Source of the DNA: Pontibacter litorisediminis
Lineage (GTDB): Bacteria; Bacteroidota; Bacteroidia; Cytophagales; Hymenobacteraceae
Length of the DNA: 64,000 nucleotides
Assembly (NCBI RefSeq): GCF_029360645.1
Contig: NZ_JARDUA010000003.1
Coordinates: forward strand, 558,001 to 622,000
Direction of reading: 5' to 3'
Shown here: in pieces, positions 17,334-25,882 of the stretch
Layout: the number at the start of each line of letters is the position of its first letter
How positions within the stretch are numbered: the first letter of the stretch is position 1
Translations under genes and position numbers: made by a program
The notes under the pieces: model-generated
The model's database searches: none
What the model was told of the DNA's origin: nothing
The model's input: the letters and a program-made list of their open reading frames with translations, nothing else

Positions 17334-17958
17334 TTATTCTCTTTTTAGTTGATTTTCAAATAAACTGACGATTGTGACGTAATCCTTCAACTCTTGCACA
17401 TCGTCGTAGAAGTCAGAATAGGTTTTAGGGTTGTGGAATCTGTAAATTCGAAATTTATCTCTAATCTTAAATTCCACAGCATAGCTTTATCTTCTGCTCT
17501 GCTCTTCCCCTTACAGTATCAGTATACTTCTTCATCTTTGGTTCAAGCTCTGCTTGGTTGGGCAAATAGGCCAAGTTGTGATTTAGAAGCAACCGCATTA
17601 ATGACCTTAGCTGACCTTGCTCAGCTTTAAGCTTGTACTTCTTTATTTTCACTGGCTTATTCTGCTCGGCATACTCTACTGCTGTCCATACAGAGTCTTT
17701 AACAGCAATTATTTTCAGATTCCTTGTCCCGCTTAATTCATCCAGCTTATAAAAACGGACTTCAGTAGCATTTGCAGATTTGTTAATTGGTGTTAGCCCT
17801 ACCTTTTTCTCAAAGTCGCTGTTGGGAGATAAGTTGGTGCTGTCAGACGGTATGTTGTCTGTTTTTGAGAGTTGTATATCTAATATTTTCCTTCGCTGTG
17901 CATAACCACACATGCTGTAGAGAAGAGTGAAGATTATCATCAGACTATACCTTTTCAT
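17334..17958 (-). pseudogene. Small exported protein gene with an apparent 1-base frameshift
   Basis: The open frame from 17958 begins with a signal peptide (MKRYSLMIIFTLLYSMCGYAQ) and stops at 17467 after 163 residues. Translation of the following DNA one frame over gives a further 50 plausible residues, SYAVEFKIRDKFRIYRFHNP, then KTYSDFYDDVQELKDYVTIV and so on, ending at a TAA at 17334-17336. Removing one base from the TTT run at 17486-17488 (AAA on the coding strand) joins the two parts without any other change. The intact product would be about 207 residues. The codons are AT-richer than in the flanking genes. The family is not recognised. Confidence 0.75.
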
Positions 17959-18018
17959 TGTTTACACTTACACACAAGGGCGTAGCTACTTTATAGGTGT
18001 TGCTGGCAGCAGTAGTTT

Positions 18019-18600
18019 TTATTTTCTGTATAAGCTGTCGTAAGGTACACTCACTGGAGCAGGAGGTGGAGGGAGCAGTACATCTTCAGTAGTGCTAAAA
18101 TGCCTGTTCTCACTCTTAGTTAGATTCTGCTTGTCGATTAGCATAAGGAGCTTATATACTTTCTTCCAATAGTCATCGGGTAAAGTGCCTTGCATCTTCG
18201 CCTCTCCATCAAGGAAAACAAACTGCAGGGAGAACCAAGCTGCGTCTTCAGTGTCGTAATAAAAATTCTTCAAGCTGTTAAAGTCTGTAGAATCAAGAAA
18301 ACCGTAGACTCTCCCCATACCAACAGAATCAAGCTTTGCTTTATAATTTTCGACTACAGTTCCGCTTTGCCTCTCTCTTAAGCGATAGTAAAGTACACTG
18401 TCTGGAGTAATTTCAACATCTTTTGCATACTTATCTCGGCTCCACTCAGGCTGAACAGAAAAGTTAATTTTTTTAAAACTAATGTCCTCCTTTTCCGCAG
18501 GAGCTTCTTCTGGAGTCATTACTGCTAACTGTTGGCCCTCTTTTCGACTTCCACATGATATAAGTAGCACCAGAAGTATCAGTAAAAAAGAACTTTTCAT
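18019..18600 (-). CDS. Putative lipoprotein, possibly related to the upstream frameshifted gene product
   Basis: A 193-residue protein with lipoprotein signal MKSSFLLILLVLLISCGS (Cys16), so it is probably outer-membrane anchored. The body contains VVENYKAKLDSVGMGRVYGF and ends with a Pro-rich tail (LLPPPPAPVSVPY). The order of features (a Tyr-Lys-rich helix, LxxLxxF, then FxFLDGEA and LPDDYWKKVYKLLMLIDK) resembles the repaired product of the neighbouring gene (17334-17958), so they may be distant paralogues. This is judged by eye only. ATG 18600 was chosen over 18618 because it gives a standard lipoprotein signal. Confidence 0.65.
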   Translation of the reverse strand: MKSSFLLILLVLLISCGSRKEGQQLAVMTPEEAPAEKEDISFKKINFSVQPEWSRDKYAKDVEITPDSVLYYRLRERQSGTVVENYKAKLDSVGMGRVYGFLDSTDFNSLKNFYYDTEDAAWFSLQFVFLDGEAKMQGTLPDDYWKKVYKLLMLIDKQNLTKSENRHFSTTEDVLLPPPPAPVSVPYDSLYRK

Positions 18601-18691
18601 AGTTTCTATTGCTGTCAACGTTACTCGTGCAGCCGAAGCCCTAAGCGTAGCTTGGGTTAAGGCTGAACTTTGTTAGGTGATTTTGTTCTTC

Positions 18692-19309
18692 TTATTCTTC
18701 GCTACCAATACGCTGAAAAGTGTCTCTTGCTTCAATGGCTTTTTGCCTGTTGATGTTTTTCTCCAGGCATTCTTCCCAAAAGTCAGGCGCGTAAAAACTT
18801 AGAACCTTAACACTTCCTTTGGTAATCAAGTAGAATGTGCTTGTGTTACCGTGTTCAATCATACAGCTGCCAATAGACTTCAAGGTATACCTATCGTCTT
18901 TGAGCTCCCATAGCTTTGATGCCTGCAGTTCATCCCAGTGCTTGCTTAAAGTTGTGTGCAAAATTCTTTTAGGGAGGAAATAGCGGTTTGTGTCAGGCAC
19001 CGTTCTGTCAAACTTACTTTCTTCTTCCCTGAATTTCTGCGAAAGATTTCCAGGGAAAGGTCTTCCAAACAAATTCTTGTAAGGACTTGTGTAAGTGAAG
19101 AAATAGAGCTTATCCTTCTCCTTTGCTAGTATCATATAGTTCGGTGCGCTATACGAATTGGACCAGCTGTGGTAAATGATGGTGCTATCATAGTTTACTT
19201 GAAAGAACTCGTGCAAGGGTGTGATTCTTTCATTCTGTTGCGCAATGATTGGATGGCAAAAAAAGAGTATACTCAAGGCTAATAGTAGAACACCTTTCTG
19301 AAGTTTCAT
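18692..19309 (-). CDS. Exported protein of unknown function
   Basis: About 205 residues with a clear Sec signal (MKLQKGVLLLALSILFFCHPIIAQ, cleavage after Ala-Gln). The mature part is rich in aromatic and charged residues (YMILAKEKDKLYFFTYTSPY, then SFYAPDFWEECLEK). I do not recognise a family. An in-frame ATG at 19330 would add seven residues ahead of the signal. It is the first of three consecutive minus-strand genes for small exported proteins in an AT-richer patch, which may be one acquired unit. Confidence 0.65.
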   Translation of the reverse strand: MKLQKGVLLLALSILFFCHPIIAQQNERITPLHEFFQVNYDSTIIYHSWSNSYSAPNYMILAKEKDKLYFFTYTSPYKNLFGRPFPGNLSQKFREEESKFDRTVPDTNRYFLPKRILHTTLSKHWDELQASKLWELKDDRYTLKSIGSCMIEHGNTSTFYLITKGSVKVLSFYAPDFWEECLEKNINRQKAIEARDTFQRIGSEE

Positions 19310-19430
19310 CGGCACTTGAGTGAATCTCATTTATTCTTTTTCTTAATTAGCAATACCACCTAACAGTAGATAAACACAAACATACGCTTATCTGCACTAT
19401 ATGCGAAGCTACAGTTTTCTACTTACACCA

Positions 19431-19720
19431 TCACACCACCAACCTCTCCTTTATACTTCCCTTCCGCTTCCACGCCAGCACAACGGTTAGCACCACCAGT
19501 GCGCGCACAATGGTAAAGATCAGCGCACCGGTGGGGGCCAGGTTGGTTGGGGAGGCCGTGTTGGCGAGTAGGTGCAGGACGATAGCATTGGGAGCGTTAG
19601 GCTGGGAGGCATAGGTCAAAAGAGCATGGCGCCCCACACCACCCATGAGAAAACAAAGCTTAGTGTAAAGACCCCCAAATACTGGTCTGCCAGTTCTGCT
19701 GTATTGCTGCTGGTGTCATG
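19431..19720 (-). pseudogene. Decayed membrane-protein fragment
   Basis: An open frame ending at 19431 (71 residues from 19646) finishes with a good transmembrane helix and basic tail: GALIFTIVRALVVLTVVLAWKRKG. Just upstream, in a different frame, is another membrane-like stretch, DQYLGVFTLSFVFSWVVWGA, that runs into a stop. The two pieces look like the N-terminal and C-terminal parts of one polytopic protein joined by an out-of-frame internal deletion. A CPBP-type intramembrane protease is possible from FSWVVWG plus a late HLLANTA, but this is a weak guess. Confidence 0.45.
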
Positions 19721-19830
19721 GTTATACTTTGATAAACCCTTAGAGCAGTGCTACTAGTTTTAAATATACCTATTTCTATATATAAAATGCAACCACAACT
19801 TGTATGCTCCAAACATAGTAGCTCCTATGT

Positions 19831-20565
19831 ATGGAACATCATGTATCGATCTGGCCGGTGTTAGTGCTGGCTGTCATTCATTTCTTTGGTACGCGCCTGC
19901 GGTTTCTGGGCGGCGTACCGCGCAGTGTGTGGTTGTCGGCGGCGGGGGGAGTGTCGGTGGCTTACGTTTTCTTGCTCCTGTTCCCGGAGCTAAGCGAAGG
20001 GCAGGAGCACGTGGAGCAGCTAAACTGGGCAGAGGCCTTCTTAAGCCACCACGTATACTTGATGGCACTGATCGGGCTGGCCGTTTTCTATGGTCTGGAG
20101 CGCGTTGTGGTAGAGGAAAAGCATAAGCAAAAGAAAGAGGCGCTTAAAGAGGAGCCCCATCAGCAGGGCGTTTTCTGGCTGCACATCGGTTCGTTTGCCA
20201 TCTATAACGCGCTTATCGGTTACATCCTTTTTCAGCGGGAAGAAGGTGCGCTGCAGAACTTGCTGCTGTTTTCCATTGCCATGGCCCTGCACTTTATTGT
20301 GAACGATTTCGGTCTGCAGGAGCACCATCACGACAGCTACCGCCGCATAGGCCGCTGGGTATTGGTGGTTGCCCTGGTGGTGGGCTGGGGCGTAGGATAT
20401 GTGGTAGAGCTGCCCGAGGCGCTGGTCGTGCTGGTAATGGCCTTTGTGGGCGGGGGCGTTATAATGAACGTGCTGAAGGAAGAACTGCCCGAGGAGCGCG
20501 AAAGCCGCTACTGGGCCTTCACGCTCGGGGCAGGGCTGTATGCTACCTTACTGTTATCTCTGTAG
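19831..20565 (+). CDS. Polytopic membrane protein, ZIP-transporter-like in layout
   Basis: A 244-residue protein with about seven or eight hydrophobic segments (VLVLAVIHFFG, WLSAAGGVSVAYVFLLLFP, HHVYLMALIGLAVFYGLE, FAIYNALIGYILF, LLLFSIAMALHFIVNDFG, VLVVALVVGWGVGYVV, ALVVLVMAFVGGGVIMNVL, YWAFTLGAGLYATLLLSL). His residues in membrane segments (ALHFIVND, QEHHHDSY) recall metal-binding ZIP proteins, but the match is not strong enough to name it. Its 3' end overlaps the convergent symporter gene by 23 bases. Confidence 0.7.
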   Translation: MEHHVSIWPVLVLAVIHFFGTRLRFLGGVPRSVWLSAAGGVSVAYVFLLLFPELSEGQEHVEQLNWAEAFLSHHVYLMALIGLAVFYGLERVVVEEKHKQKKEALKEEPHQQGVFWLHIGSFAIYNALIGYILFQREEGALQNLLLFSIAMALHFIVNDFGLQEHHHDSYRRIGRWVLVVALVVGWGVGYVVELPEALVVLVMAFVGGGVIMNVLKEELPEERESRYWAFTLGAGLYATLLLSL

Positions 20566-21847
20566 GGGGGTGTAGTTGCCCCTCTGTGCGGGCCACCATC
20601 ATCGACACAGTGGCGTCGCCGGTTACGTTTACGGTGGTGCGGAGCATGTCCAGGAGCCTGTCCGGGGCAAGTATAAGCGCAATGCCCTCTATGGGAATGC
20701 CTGCCTGCTGCAGCACTATCACTAGCATCACAATGCCGGCGCCCGGTACGGCCGCCGCACCAATAGAGGCCAGAGTGGCCGTCATCACGATGCCCAGCTG
20801 GGCCGTCAGGCTTAGGTCGATGCCATAGGCCTGGGCAATGAACACAGCGGCTACGGCTTGGTACAGGCTGGTGCCATCCATGTTGATGGTGGCGCCCAGC
20901 GGCAGCACGAAACTGGTAATCTCTTTGTTGATACCCAGGTTTTTCTCGGCGCACTCCATGGTAGCCGGCAAAGTGGCGGCGCTGGAAGAGGTAGAGAAAG
21001 CCAGCATCTGCGCTGGGAAAATTCCCTTCAGGAAGTGCCCATACTTTGTTTTGCCCACCGTCATGACAAGGACAGGGTACACCACAAAAATCATCAGGGC
21101 AAGGCCAAGTGCCACCACAATGCAGTAATAGCCCAGCACCAGCAGCAGTTCTACGGCCGCGCTCGGGTCGTTACCGGCAAAATCGACCACCAAGCCTGCC
21201 AGCAGGGCAAAAACACCATAAGGGGCAGTCATCATGATGATATCCACGATCTTGAGTATGGCCATGTTCACGCCCTCGAAAAAGTCGTTGACGGGTTGGG
21301 CCTTATCGGGAGGGATGAGGATGAGCGCGATGCCGAAGAGCAGGGCGAAGAAGATAACCTGCAGCATGCTGCCATTGTCGGTCATGGACTTGAAGATGTT
21401 GGCAGGCACGATGTCTACGAGTGGCTGTAGCGGGCCCTGCTGCTCCACAGCGGCAGCGGCAGAAGACCTTTCGGTGGTGGTGGAGGCAAACTGTTCTTTA
21501 AACTCCTCCCGCTTTTCAGGTGAGAAGGCTTTGCCAGGCTCAAACACATTGACTAGCACCAGGCCCAGCATTACGGCCAGCACCGTAGTGCCCAGGTAAA
21601 TGCCTATAGTTTTGGAGCCGATGCGCGACAGGCGGCTAATATCACTGAGGCTGGCTACCCCCGTTACCAGCGATACCAGCACCAGCGGCACGGCAATCAG
21701 TTTAAGCAGGTTGATGAAAATGGTACCGAAGGGGCTTATCCAGTCTGTGGTAAAGCTGTTGAGGCCAAGAGAGCTGGCCGTCATCCCCCAGGCTACGCCA
21801 AGGGCCATACCAATTAGGATTTGCCAATGTAGAGCGAGTTTCTTCAT
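20543..21847 (-). CDS. Dicarboxylate/amino acid:cation symporter (DAACS family)
   Basis: About 434 residues of the GltP/DctA type, which import glutamate, aspartate or C4-dicarboxylates with Na+ or H+. Family signatures are the serine-rich hairpin FSTSSSAATLPATMECAEK, LPLGATINMDGTSLYQA (NMDGT motif) and the final substrate-binding helix DRLLDMLRTTVNVTGDA. The Arg in that last motif region binds the side-chain carboxylate in transporters of acidic substrates. ATG 21847 (MKKLALHWQILIGMALG) was chosen over 21877. The C-terminal codons overlap the convergent gene. Confidence 0.93.
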   Translation of the reverse strand: MKKLALHWQILIGMALGVAWGMTASSLGLNSFTTDWISPFGTIFINLLKLIAVPLVLVSLVTGVASLSDISRLSRIGSKTIGIYLGTTVLAVMLGLVLVNVFEPGKAFSPEKREEFKEQFASTTTERSSAAAAVEQQGPLQPLVDIVPANIFKSMTDNGSMLQVIFFALLFGIALILIPPDKAQPVNDFFEGVNMAILKIVDIIMMTAPYGVFALLAGLVVDFAGNDPSAAVELLLVLGYYCIVVALGLALMIFVVYPVLVMTVGKTKYGHFLKGIFPAQMLAFSTSSSAATLPATMECAEKNLGINKEITSFVLPLGATINMDGTSLYQAVAAVFIAQAYGIDLSLTAQLGIVMTATLASIGAAAVPGAGIVMLVIVLQQAGIPIEGIALILAPDRLLDMLRTTVNVTGDATVSMMVARTEGQLHPPTEITVR

Positions 21848-22163
21848 ACGTAATCGTGCGGGCGGGTGTGGGTGCAAAGCTCCGCCTGAGTTATTGCTGT
21901 AAAGTGTTTATGGCGTTGCTGAAGCGGCATAGGCTGGGCAGCGAAACTTCAGCTGGCGCAGTTGCCGAACAGGTGTTAGGTAAAAATAAGCATAATTTAT
22001 GCAGGATAGGTGGTTCAGCCGCGAAAAATAGGCGCAAAGCCTTTAATTTTTAGAGGTTAACCTTGGTCTTGCCTGCAAAATTAAGTGCAATTTAACGAAA
22101 AAAGCCGGCCCCACGCATAGGTGGGGCCGGCTTTATACTGAGGCAGCAAGGCTGTAAAAGGGC
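21848..22163. other. Intergenic stretch between symporter and cyclophilin genes
   Basis: No gene seen. It holds the promoter region of the symporter (no clear -7 match found) and the terminator of the cyclophilin gene. Confidence 0.6.
22096..22134 (-). terminator. Terminator of the cyclophilin gene
   Basis: A perfect 14-base-pair stem AAAGCCGGCCCCAC/GTGGGGCCGGCTTT with a 6-base loop. On the minus strand it is followed by a T run. Confidence 0.88.
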
Positions 22164-22622
22164 CTATTCTTCGTTCACCACGATTTTTTCGATACGGTCG
22201 TTAGCGCGGATCTGGTCGATCACGTCCACGCCCTCCACCACTTTGCCGAACACAGTGTGGTTACGGTCCAGGTGAGCAGTGTTTTTGCGGCTGTGGCAGA
22301 TAAAGAACTGCGAGCCGCCGGTGTTGCGGCCGGCATGCGCCATGCTCAGCACGCCACGATCGTGGTACTGGTTCTCGCCTGTCAGCTCACAGTCGATCTT
22401 ATAGCCCGGGCCGCCTGTGCCAGGCACGCCTTTAGCGCCCTCACGGGTATTAGGGCAGCCGCCCTGAATCACAAAGTCAGGAATGACACGGTGGAACGTA
22501 AGGCCGTCGTAAAAGCCATCCTTGGCCAGCTTTATAAAATTGTCTACGGTTTTAGGAGCGTCTTTCTCATAAAACTCAACTTTCATTACACCTTTGGGAG
22601 TATGGATTTCTGCGGTTCTCAT
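22164..22622 (-). CDS. Cyclophilin-type peptidyl-prolyl cis-trans isomerase
   Basis: A 152-residue single-domain cyclophilin without signal peptide, so it acts in the cytoplasm on folding proteins. Active-site motifs are [13 protein letters not shown] (catalytic Arg in FHRV), [15 protein letters not shown] (Gln-Phe-Phe substrate groove) and [14 protein letters not shown]. The length is typical of PpiB-like enzymes. Its own promoter (22661-22668) and terminator suggest a monocistronic unit. Confidence 0.94.
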   Translation of the reverse strand: MRTAEIHTPKGVMKVEFYEKDAPKTVDNFIKLAKDGFYDGLTFHRVIPDFVIQGGCPNTREGAKGVPGTGGPGYKIDCELTGENQYHDRGVLSMAHAGRNTGGSQFFICHSRKNTAHLDRNHTVFGKVVEGVDVIDQIRANDRIEKIVVNEE

Positions 22623-22660
22623 GTACGGTTATGGTTTAGCTTAAACATTGGTACAGATAA

Positions 22661-22693
22661 CAAAAGTACGCAAAATATAGTTTAAGAGAGCAA
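22661..22693 (-). promoter_or_regulatory. Promoter of the cyclophilin gene
   Basis: On the minus strand TACTTTTG (22668-22661) is the -7 element and TTG (22693-22691) a possible -33 element, 22 bases apart. The start codon is 38 bases further down. Confidence 0.5.
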
Positions 22694-22760
22694 TACGGCT
22701 GGCTTTGAGGCCGGCCGTTGTTGATAACCATAAATCAAGCACAAGTTTAAAACTAAGACT

Positions 22761-23432
22761 ATGATAGCAATAAAGAGAATAGGATATGCGCTGGCCCTGT
22801 GCTGTAGCGTGATAATACTGGCAAGCTGTGGTACAAACGACGAGAACGCGAGCAACGAGATGCAAGATGAGGCCGGAACCAACCTGCGCGAGGAGCCCGG
22901 TGCTAGGGGCACCGACCAGAATACGCCTGGAAGACAGGCCGGGGAAGGGCAGTTAGGGAATGATGATGTGGATGCCGGGATGACCGGCTCCAGGATCGGC
23001 GGCGAAGAGATGACGCCTTCTCAGAGTGTGGTGGAAAACATCAGCGCCAACAATAACTTAACGGTGCTGATGGGAGCGCTGCGCCAGGCAGAGCTTATAG
23101 AGGCGCTGAACGGCACCGGCCCTTACACCGTGTTTGCCCCTACCAATGAGGCTTTTGAGGCCCTGCCGGAAGGCACCCTGGATAATCTGATGCAAACCGA
23201 GAACAGAAAGCGCCTTGTGGAGCTGCTGAATAACCACGTTGTGGCGGGCAAGTTAACCGCCGCCAATCTTACTGACGGGGCCACCTTAAAAACAGCTTCT
23301 GGTAAGCAGTTGAATGTTACCAAGAGAGGGAACGATGTGATGGTGAACGGCGCTAAAGTACTGCAGGCAGATATAGAGAGTAAGAACGGGGTGATCCATA
23401 TAGTTGAGAAAGTGATGGTCGGTGAAGGGTAA
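22761..23432 (+). CDS. Fasciclin (FAS1) domain lipoprotein
   Basis: A 223-residue lipoprotein with signal MIAIKRIGYALALCCSVIILASC. A Glu/Gly/Asn-rich linker runs to about residue 85, then one FAS1 domain (about 90-223) with the H1 motif TGPYTVFAPTNEAFEALP and the H2 motif NGVIHIVEKVM, and YH-type centre LNNHVVAGKL. FAS1 domains mediate adhesion or surface protein contacts. It is followed by a bidirectional terminator shared with the convergent SDR gene. Confidence 0.92.
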   Translation: MIAIKRIGYALALCCSVIILASCGTNDENASNEMQDEAGTNLREEPGARGTDQNTPGRQAGEGQLGNDDVDAGMTGSRIGGEEMTPSQSVVENISANNNLTVLMGALRQAELIEALNGTGPYTVFAPTNEAFEALPEGTLDNLMQTENRKRLVELLNNHVVAGKLTAANLTDGATLKTASGKQLNVTKRGNDVMVNGAKVLQADIESKNGVIHIVEKVMVGEG

Positions 23433-23450
23433 CTCCCAGCTAGCATCCCC

Positions 23451-23493
23451 AAAAAGGCAGGTACTATTTACAGTTTACAGTGCCTGCCTTTTT
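23451..23493. terminator. Bidirectional terminator
   Basis: AAAAAGGCAGG (23451-23461) pairs with CCTGCCTTTTT (23483-23493) between the convergent fasciclin and SDR genes. Confidence 0.8.
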
Positions 23494-23510
23494 GCGTTTT
23501 ACCGGATGCT

Positions 23511-24212
23511 TTAGAAAGGATTTGTGGCCCAGACGCTCAACTCCGGAACAAAGCCGCGGTCATCCATCTGCAGGGCGCTTTTAATGGCCCAGGCAATTTC
23601 CTCGCTGCGCAGTTTGTTGGGCCGGTTCTCTCGCTCCTGCCGGTCTGCCTGGCCGAAGGCGGTGGTCACCTCGCTAGGGTTTATCAGCATCACACGCACG
23701 TTATACTTGCGCAGTTCGGCCTGCCAACTCTGTGTCATACTTCGTAGTGCCGCCTTCGACGAGGCGTAGACTGAACCACCCTCATAGCCCTTAAGCGCTG
23801 CCGTAGAGCCAATGTTAACAATGTTGCCGTAGTTTTGCTTTTTAAAAATCTCAGCTGCGCGTGCGCCCATCATGGCAGCGCCAAACACGTTCACGCTGTA
23901 AATGCGCTGAAAGTCCTCTACCGTCAGTTCCTCTACCCGCTTCGAAATGCCAATGCCGGCGTTGTTGATCAGCACATCTAACCGACCATACTCGTTCATG
24001 AAAGTTTTGAACGTATGCCTCACATCATCCGGGTTAGCCACATCGGCCGTGATGGGCATGGCGCCCAACTCGCGGGCGGCTCTGTGTGTGCGTTTCTCAT
24101 CGCGGCCTGTGATGGCTACGTTTGCGCCGGCATTTACAAGGATTTCGGCGGTAGCCCGCCCGATGCCCAGCGTACCGCCGGTAATCAGGATGTTCGCGTT
24201 TTCAAGTTTCAT
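23511..24212 (-). CDS. Short-chain dehydrogenase/reductase
   Basis: A 233-residue classical SDR. The NAD(P)-binding motif is TGGTLGIG (about residues 11-18), followed by NNAG in LDVLINNAGIGIS, the catalytic Ser in GNIVNIGSTAA, and YASSK with catalytic Tyr and Lys. An Arg after the second strand (TGRDEKR) suggests NADP preference. The tail ending ...VWATNPF is as seen in 3-ketoacyl-ACP-reductase-like SDRs of Bacteroidota. The substrate is unknown. Confidence 0.9.
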   Translation of the reverse strand: MKLENANILITGGTLGIGRATAEILVNAGANVAITGRDEKRTHRAARELGAMPITADVANPDDVRHTFKTFMNEYGRLDVLINNAGIGISKRVEELTVEDFQRIYSVNVFGAAMMGARAAEIFKKQNYGNIVNIGSTAALKGYEGGSVYASSKAALRSMTQSWQAELRKYNVRVMLINPSEVTTAFGQADRQERENRPNKLRSEEIAWAIKSALQMDDRGFVPELSVWATNPF

Positions 24213-24958
24213 AGTTATGCGGCGTTTGATAAGGAGAAGTATAGCCTGTGTAACGGAGCGGGTACGGATTGGTTGGAAGCTGGATAGGGCAGGAGGTTAT
24301 TCAACCACCCCTGCCCCTCGGAGCTGCGCTCGCTACCTTCAAACCCGCATTCTCGGTAGTCCAGGGAGGGGAGCCTGTAAATGCTGTAGCCCAAGTACAA
24401 GTATAAGATCTATTGCTGTTGGGGCAGCATCAGCAGAAGTGCAAACCCATCCCAACCCCTCCCAGGAGGGGAATCTCCGCAGGCGATTGCATCCCTATGG
24501 TCCCTTCAAAAGGGGACTATAGGGAAAGGCGAGGCTATCGAACCAGATCCCAGTCTTTGGGTTGAGCGCCTATGCGAGTTTTTCCGGTGCCGAGCGCCAG
24601 TGAGGTAGCCCGAGGTACGAGGGCAGGAAAAGCTCCCAGCGCGATGCCCTGATCGAGGGCCCCTACCCCCACGACGAGCCCTCTCGGGCTGGAGAGTACC
24701 AAAGCCAGAAATGAAAAGAGCCGCTCGTAAAGCCGTGGATGAACGGCAGCTAGCAAAGACAGCTTGTGTCGAGTTGCGGGAAGCAGTAGCGATAGGGAAA
24801 GTACGAGCTATAAGCTCGCACTAGCGGGGGGCATTTGTAAGAAGCTAAAGCTAAACGAAAGCACAAGCGGACGCTTGCGCTAAAGATTCGCCAATCCGGT
24901 GGCAAAAGAAAAAGGCGCAACGAATTGCGCCTCCACAAGCATGAGTTTCTGACTTTCC
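24213..24958. other. Gene-free stretch holding the second dispersed repeat
   Basis: No credible gene on either strand. Apart from the repeat it contains two C-rich pieces around CCCCTGCCCCTC (24306) and CCCAACCCCTCCC (24453) with matching G-rich halves (GAGGGGAGCCTG), which recur near 10830 and 31585 and look like further debris of the same repeat family. Confidence 0.7.
24492..24882. repeat. Dispersed non-coding repeat, copy B
   Basis: Shares the block order of copy A (10905-11200): the palindromic TCCCTTCAAAAGGGGA start, GGCTATCGAACC, CTTTGGGTTGAGCGCC, TTTCCGGTGC, CAGCGCGATGCCC, CAGCTAG..AGCTTG and the end block ACAAGCGGACGCTTGCGCTA (24863-24882). It is about 95 bases longer, through insertions between blocks, including a local hairpin ACGAGCTATAAGCTCG. 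The conserved blocks are separated by variable spacers, as in a structured RNA. Confidence 0.75.
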
Positions 24959-25882
24959 CTACTTCCTGTTATCGCCGCCGTGCAGCATGCTTAGGTAGCT
25001 TTCGTAGCGGGAGAGGGAGATCTCGTTGTGGCGCACGGCCTCAATCACAGCGCAGCCAGGCTCGTTAAAATGGGTGCAGTTGTTGAAGCGGCACTGGTTC
25101 AGGCGCTCGCGCATCTCCGGAAAAAAGTGGCTCAGCTCCGCCGGCGGAATATCCACAATGCCCAGCTCTTTTATACCCGGCGTATCGATGACATAAGTAT
25201 CCGGATCTATTTCAAACATCTCGGCAAACGTGGTGGTGTGTACGCCTTTGTCGGAGAAGTCGGAGATCTCAGAGGTCTTCAGCTCCAGGTCGGGCACGAT
25301 GAGGTTGATGAGCGTGGACTTGCCCACGCCGGAGTGGCCGGAGAGGAGGGTGGTTTTGCCGTGCAGCAGCGCTTTCACCTCGTCTATGCCCTCGTTGTTA
25401 TGGGCGGACACCGCCAGGCTCGGGTAGCCGATCTTTTCATACATGTGGCTGATCTGGCGCTGGTACTCCTTCACGTCCTCATCATATAAATCTGTTTTGT
25501 TAAAGATAAGCGTGGCCGGAATGTCATAGGCCTCGGCGGTAACCAGGAAGCGGTCTATAAAGCCAAAAGAGGTTCTTGGCGACACCAGCGTCACGATAAG
25601 CAGGGCCAGGTCTACGTTGGCGGCAATGATATGGGAGTAAGCCGTTTTGTGCGTGCTCTGGCGGATGATGTAGTTCTCGCGCTCCGTAATCTTATGGATC
25701 ACAGCCGTATCCTCGCCTGTAGTCTCTACGTCAAACTCCACGCGGTCGCCCACGGCCAGGGGGTTGCTTACCTTCAGGCCCTTTATCTTGAACTTGCCGC
25801 GCAGGCGAGCCCGGTGCAGTTTCCCTTCCTCGTCGCGCACCAGGTACCACGATCCTGTTGATTTTACTACTACTCCTTTCAT
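24959..25882 (-). CDS. rsgA: Ribosome small subunit-dependent GTPase A
   Basis: A 307-residue circularly permuted GTPase that checks late 30S subunit maturation. The N-terminal OB fold covers about 1-75. The G4 motif NKTD comes first, then G1 GHSGVGKST and G3 DTPG, which is the permuted order typical of RsgA. The C-terminal zinc motif is seen in CRFNNCTHFNEPGC. The gene overlaps the end of waaA by 4 bases (ATGA), so the two are translationally coupled. Confidence 0.96.
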   Translation of the reverse strand: MKGVVVKSTGSWYLVRDEEGKLHRARLRGKFKIKGLKVSNPLAVGDRVEFDVETTGEDTAVIHKITERENYIIRQSTHKTAYSHIIAANVDLALLIVTLVSPRTSFGFIDRFLVTAEAYDIPATLIFNKTDLYDEDVKEYQRQISHMYEKIGYPSLAVSAHNNEGIDEVKALLHGKTTLLSGHSGVGKSTLINLIVPDLELKTSEISDFSDKGVHTTTFAEMFEIDPDTYVIDTPGIKELGIVDIPPAELSHFFPEMRERLNQCRFNNCTHFNEPGCAVIEAVRHNEISLSRYESYLSMLHGGDNRK

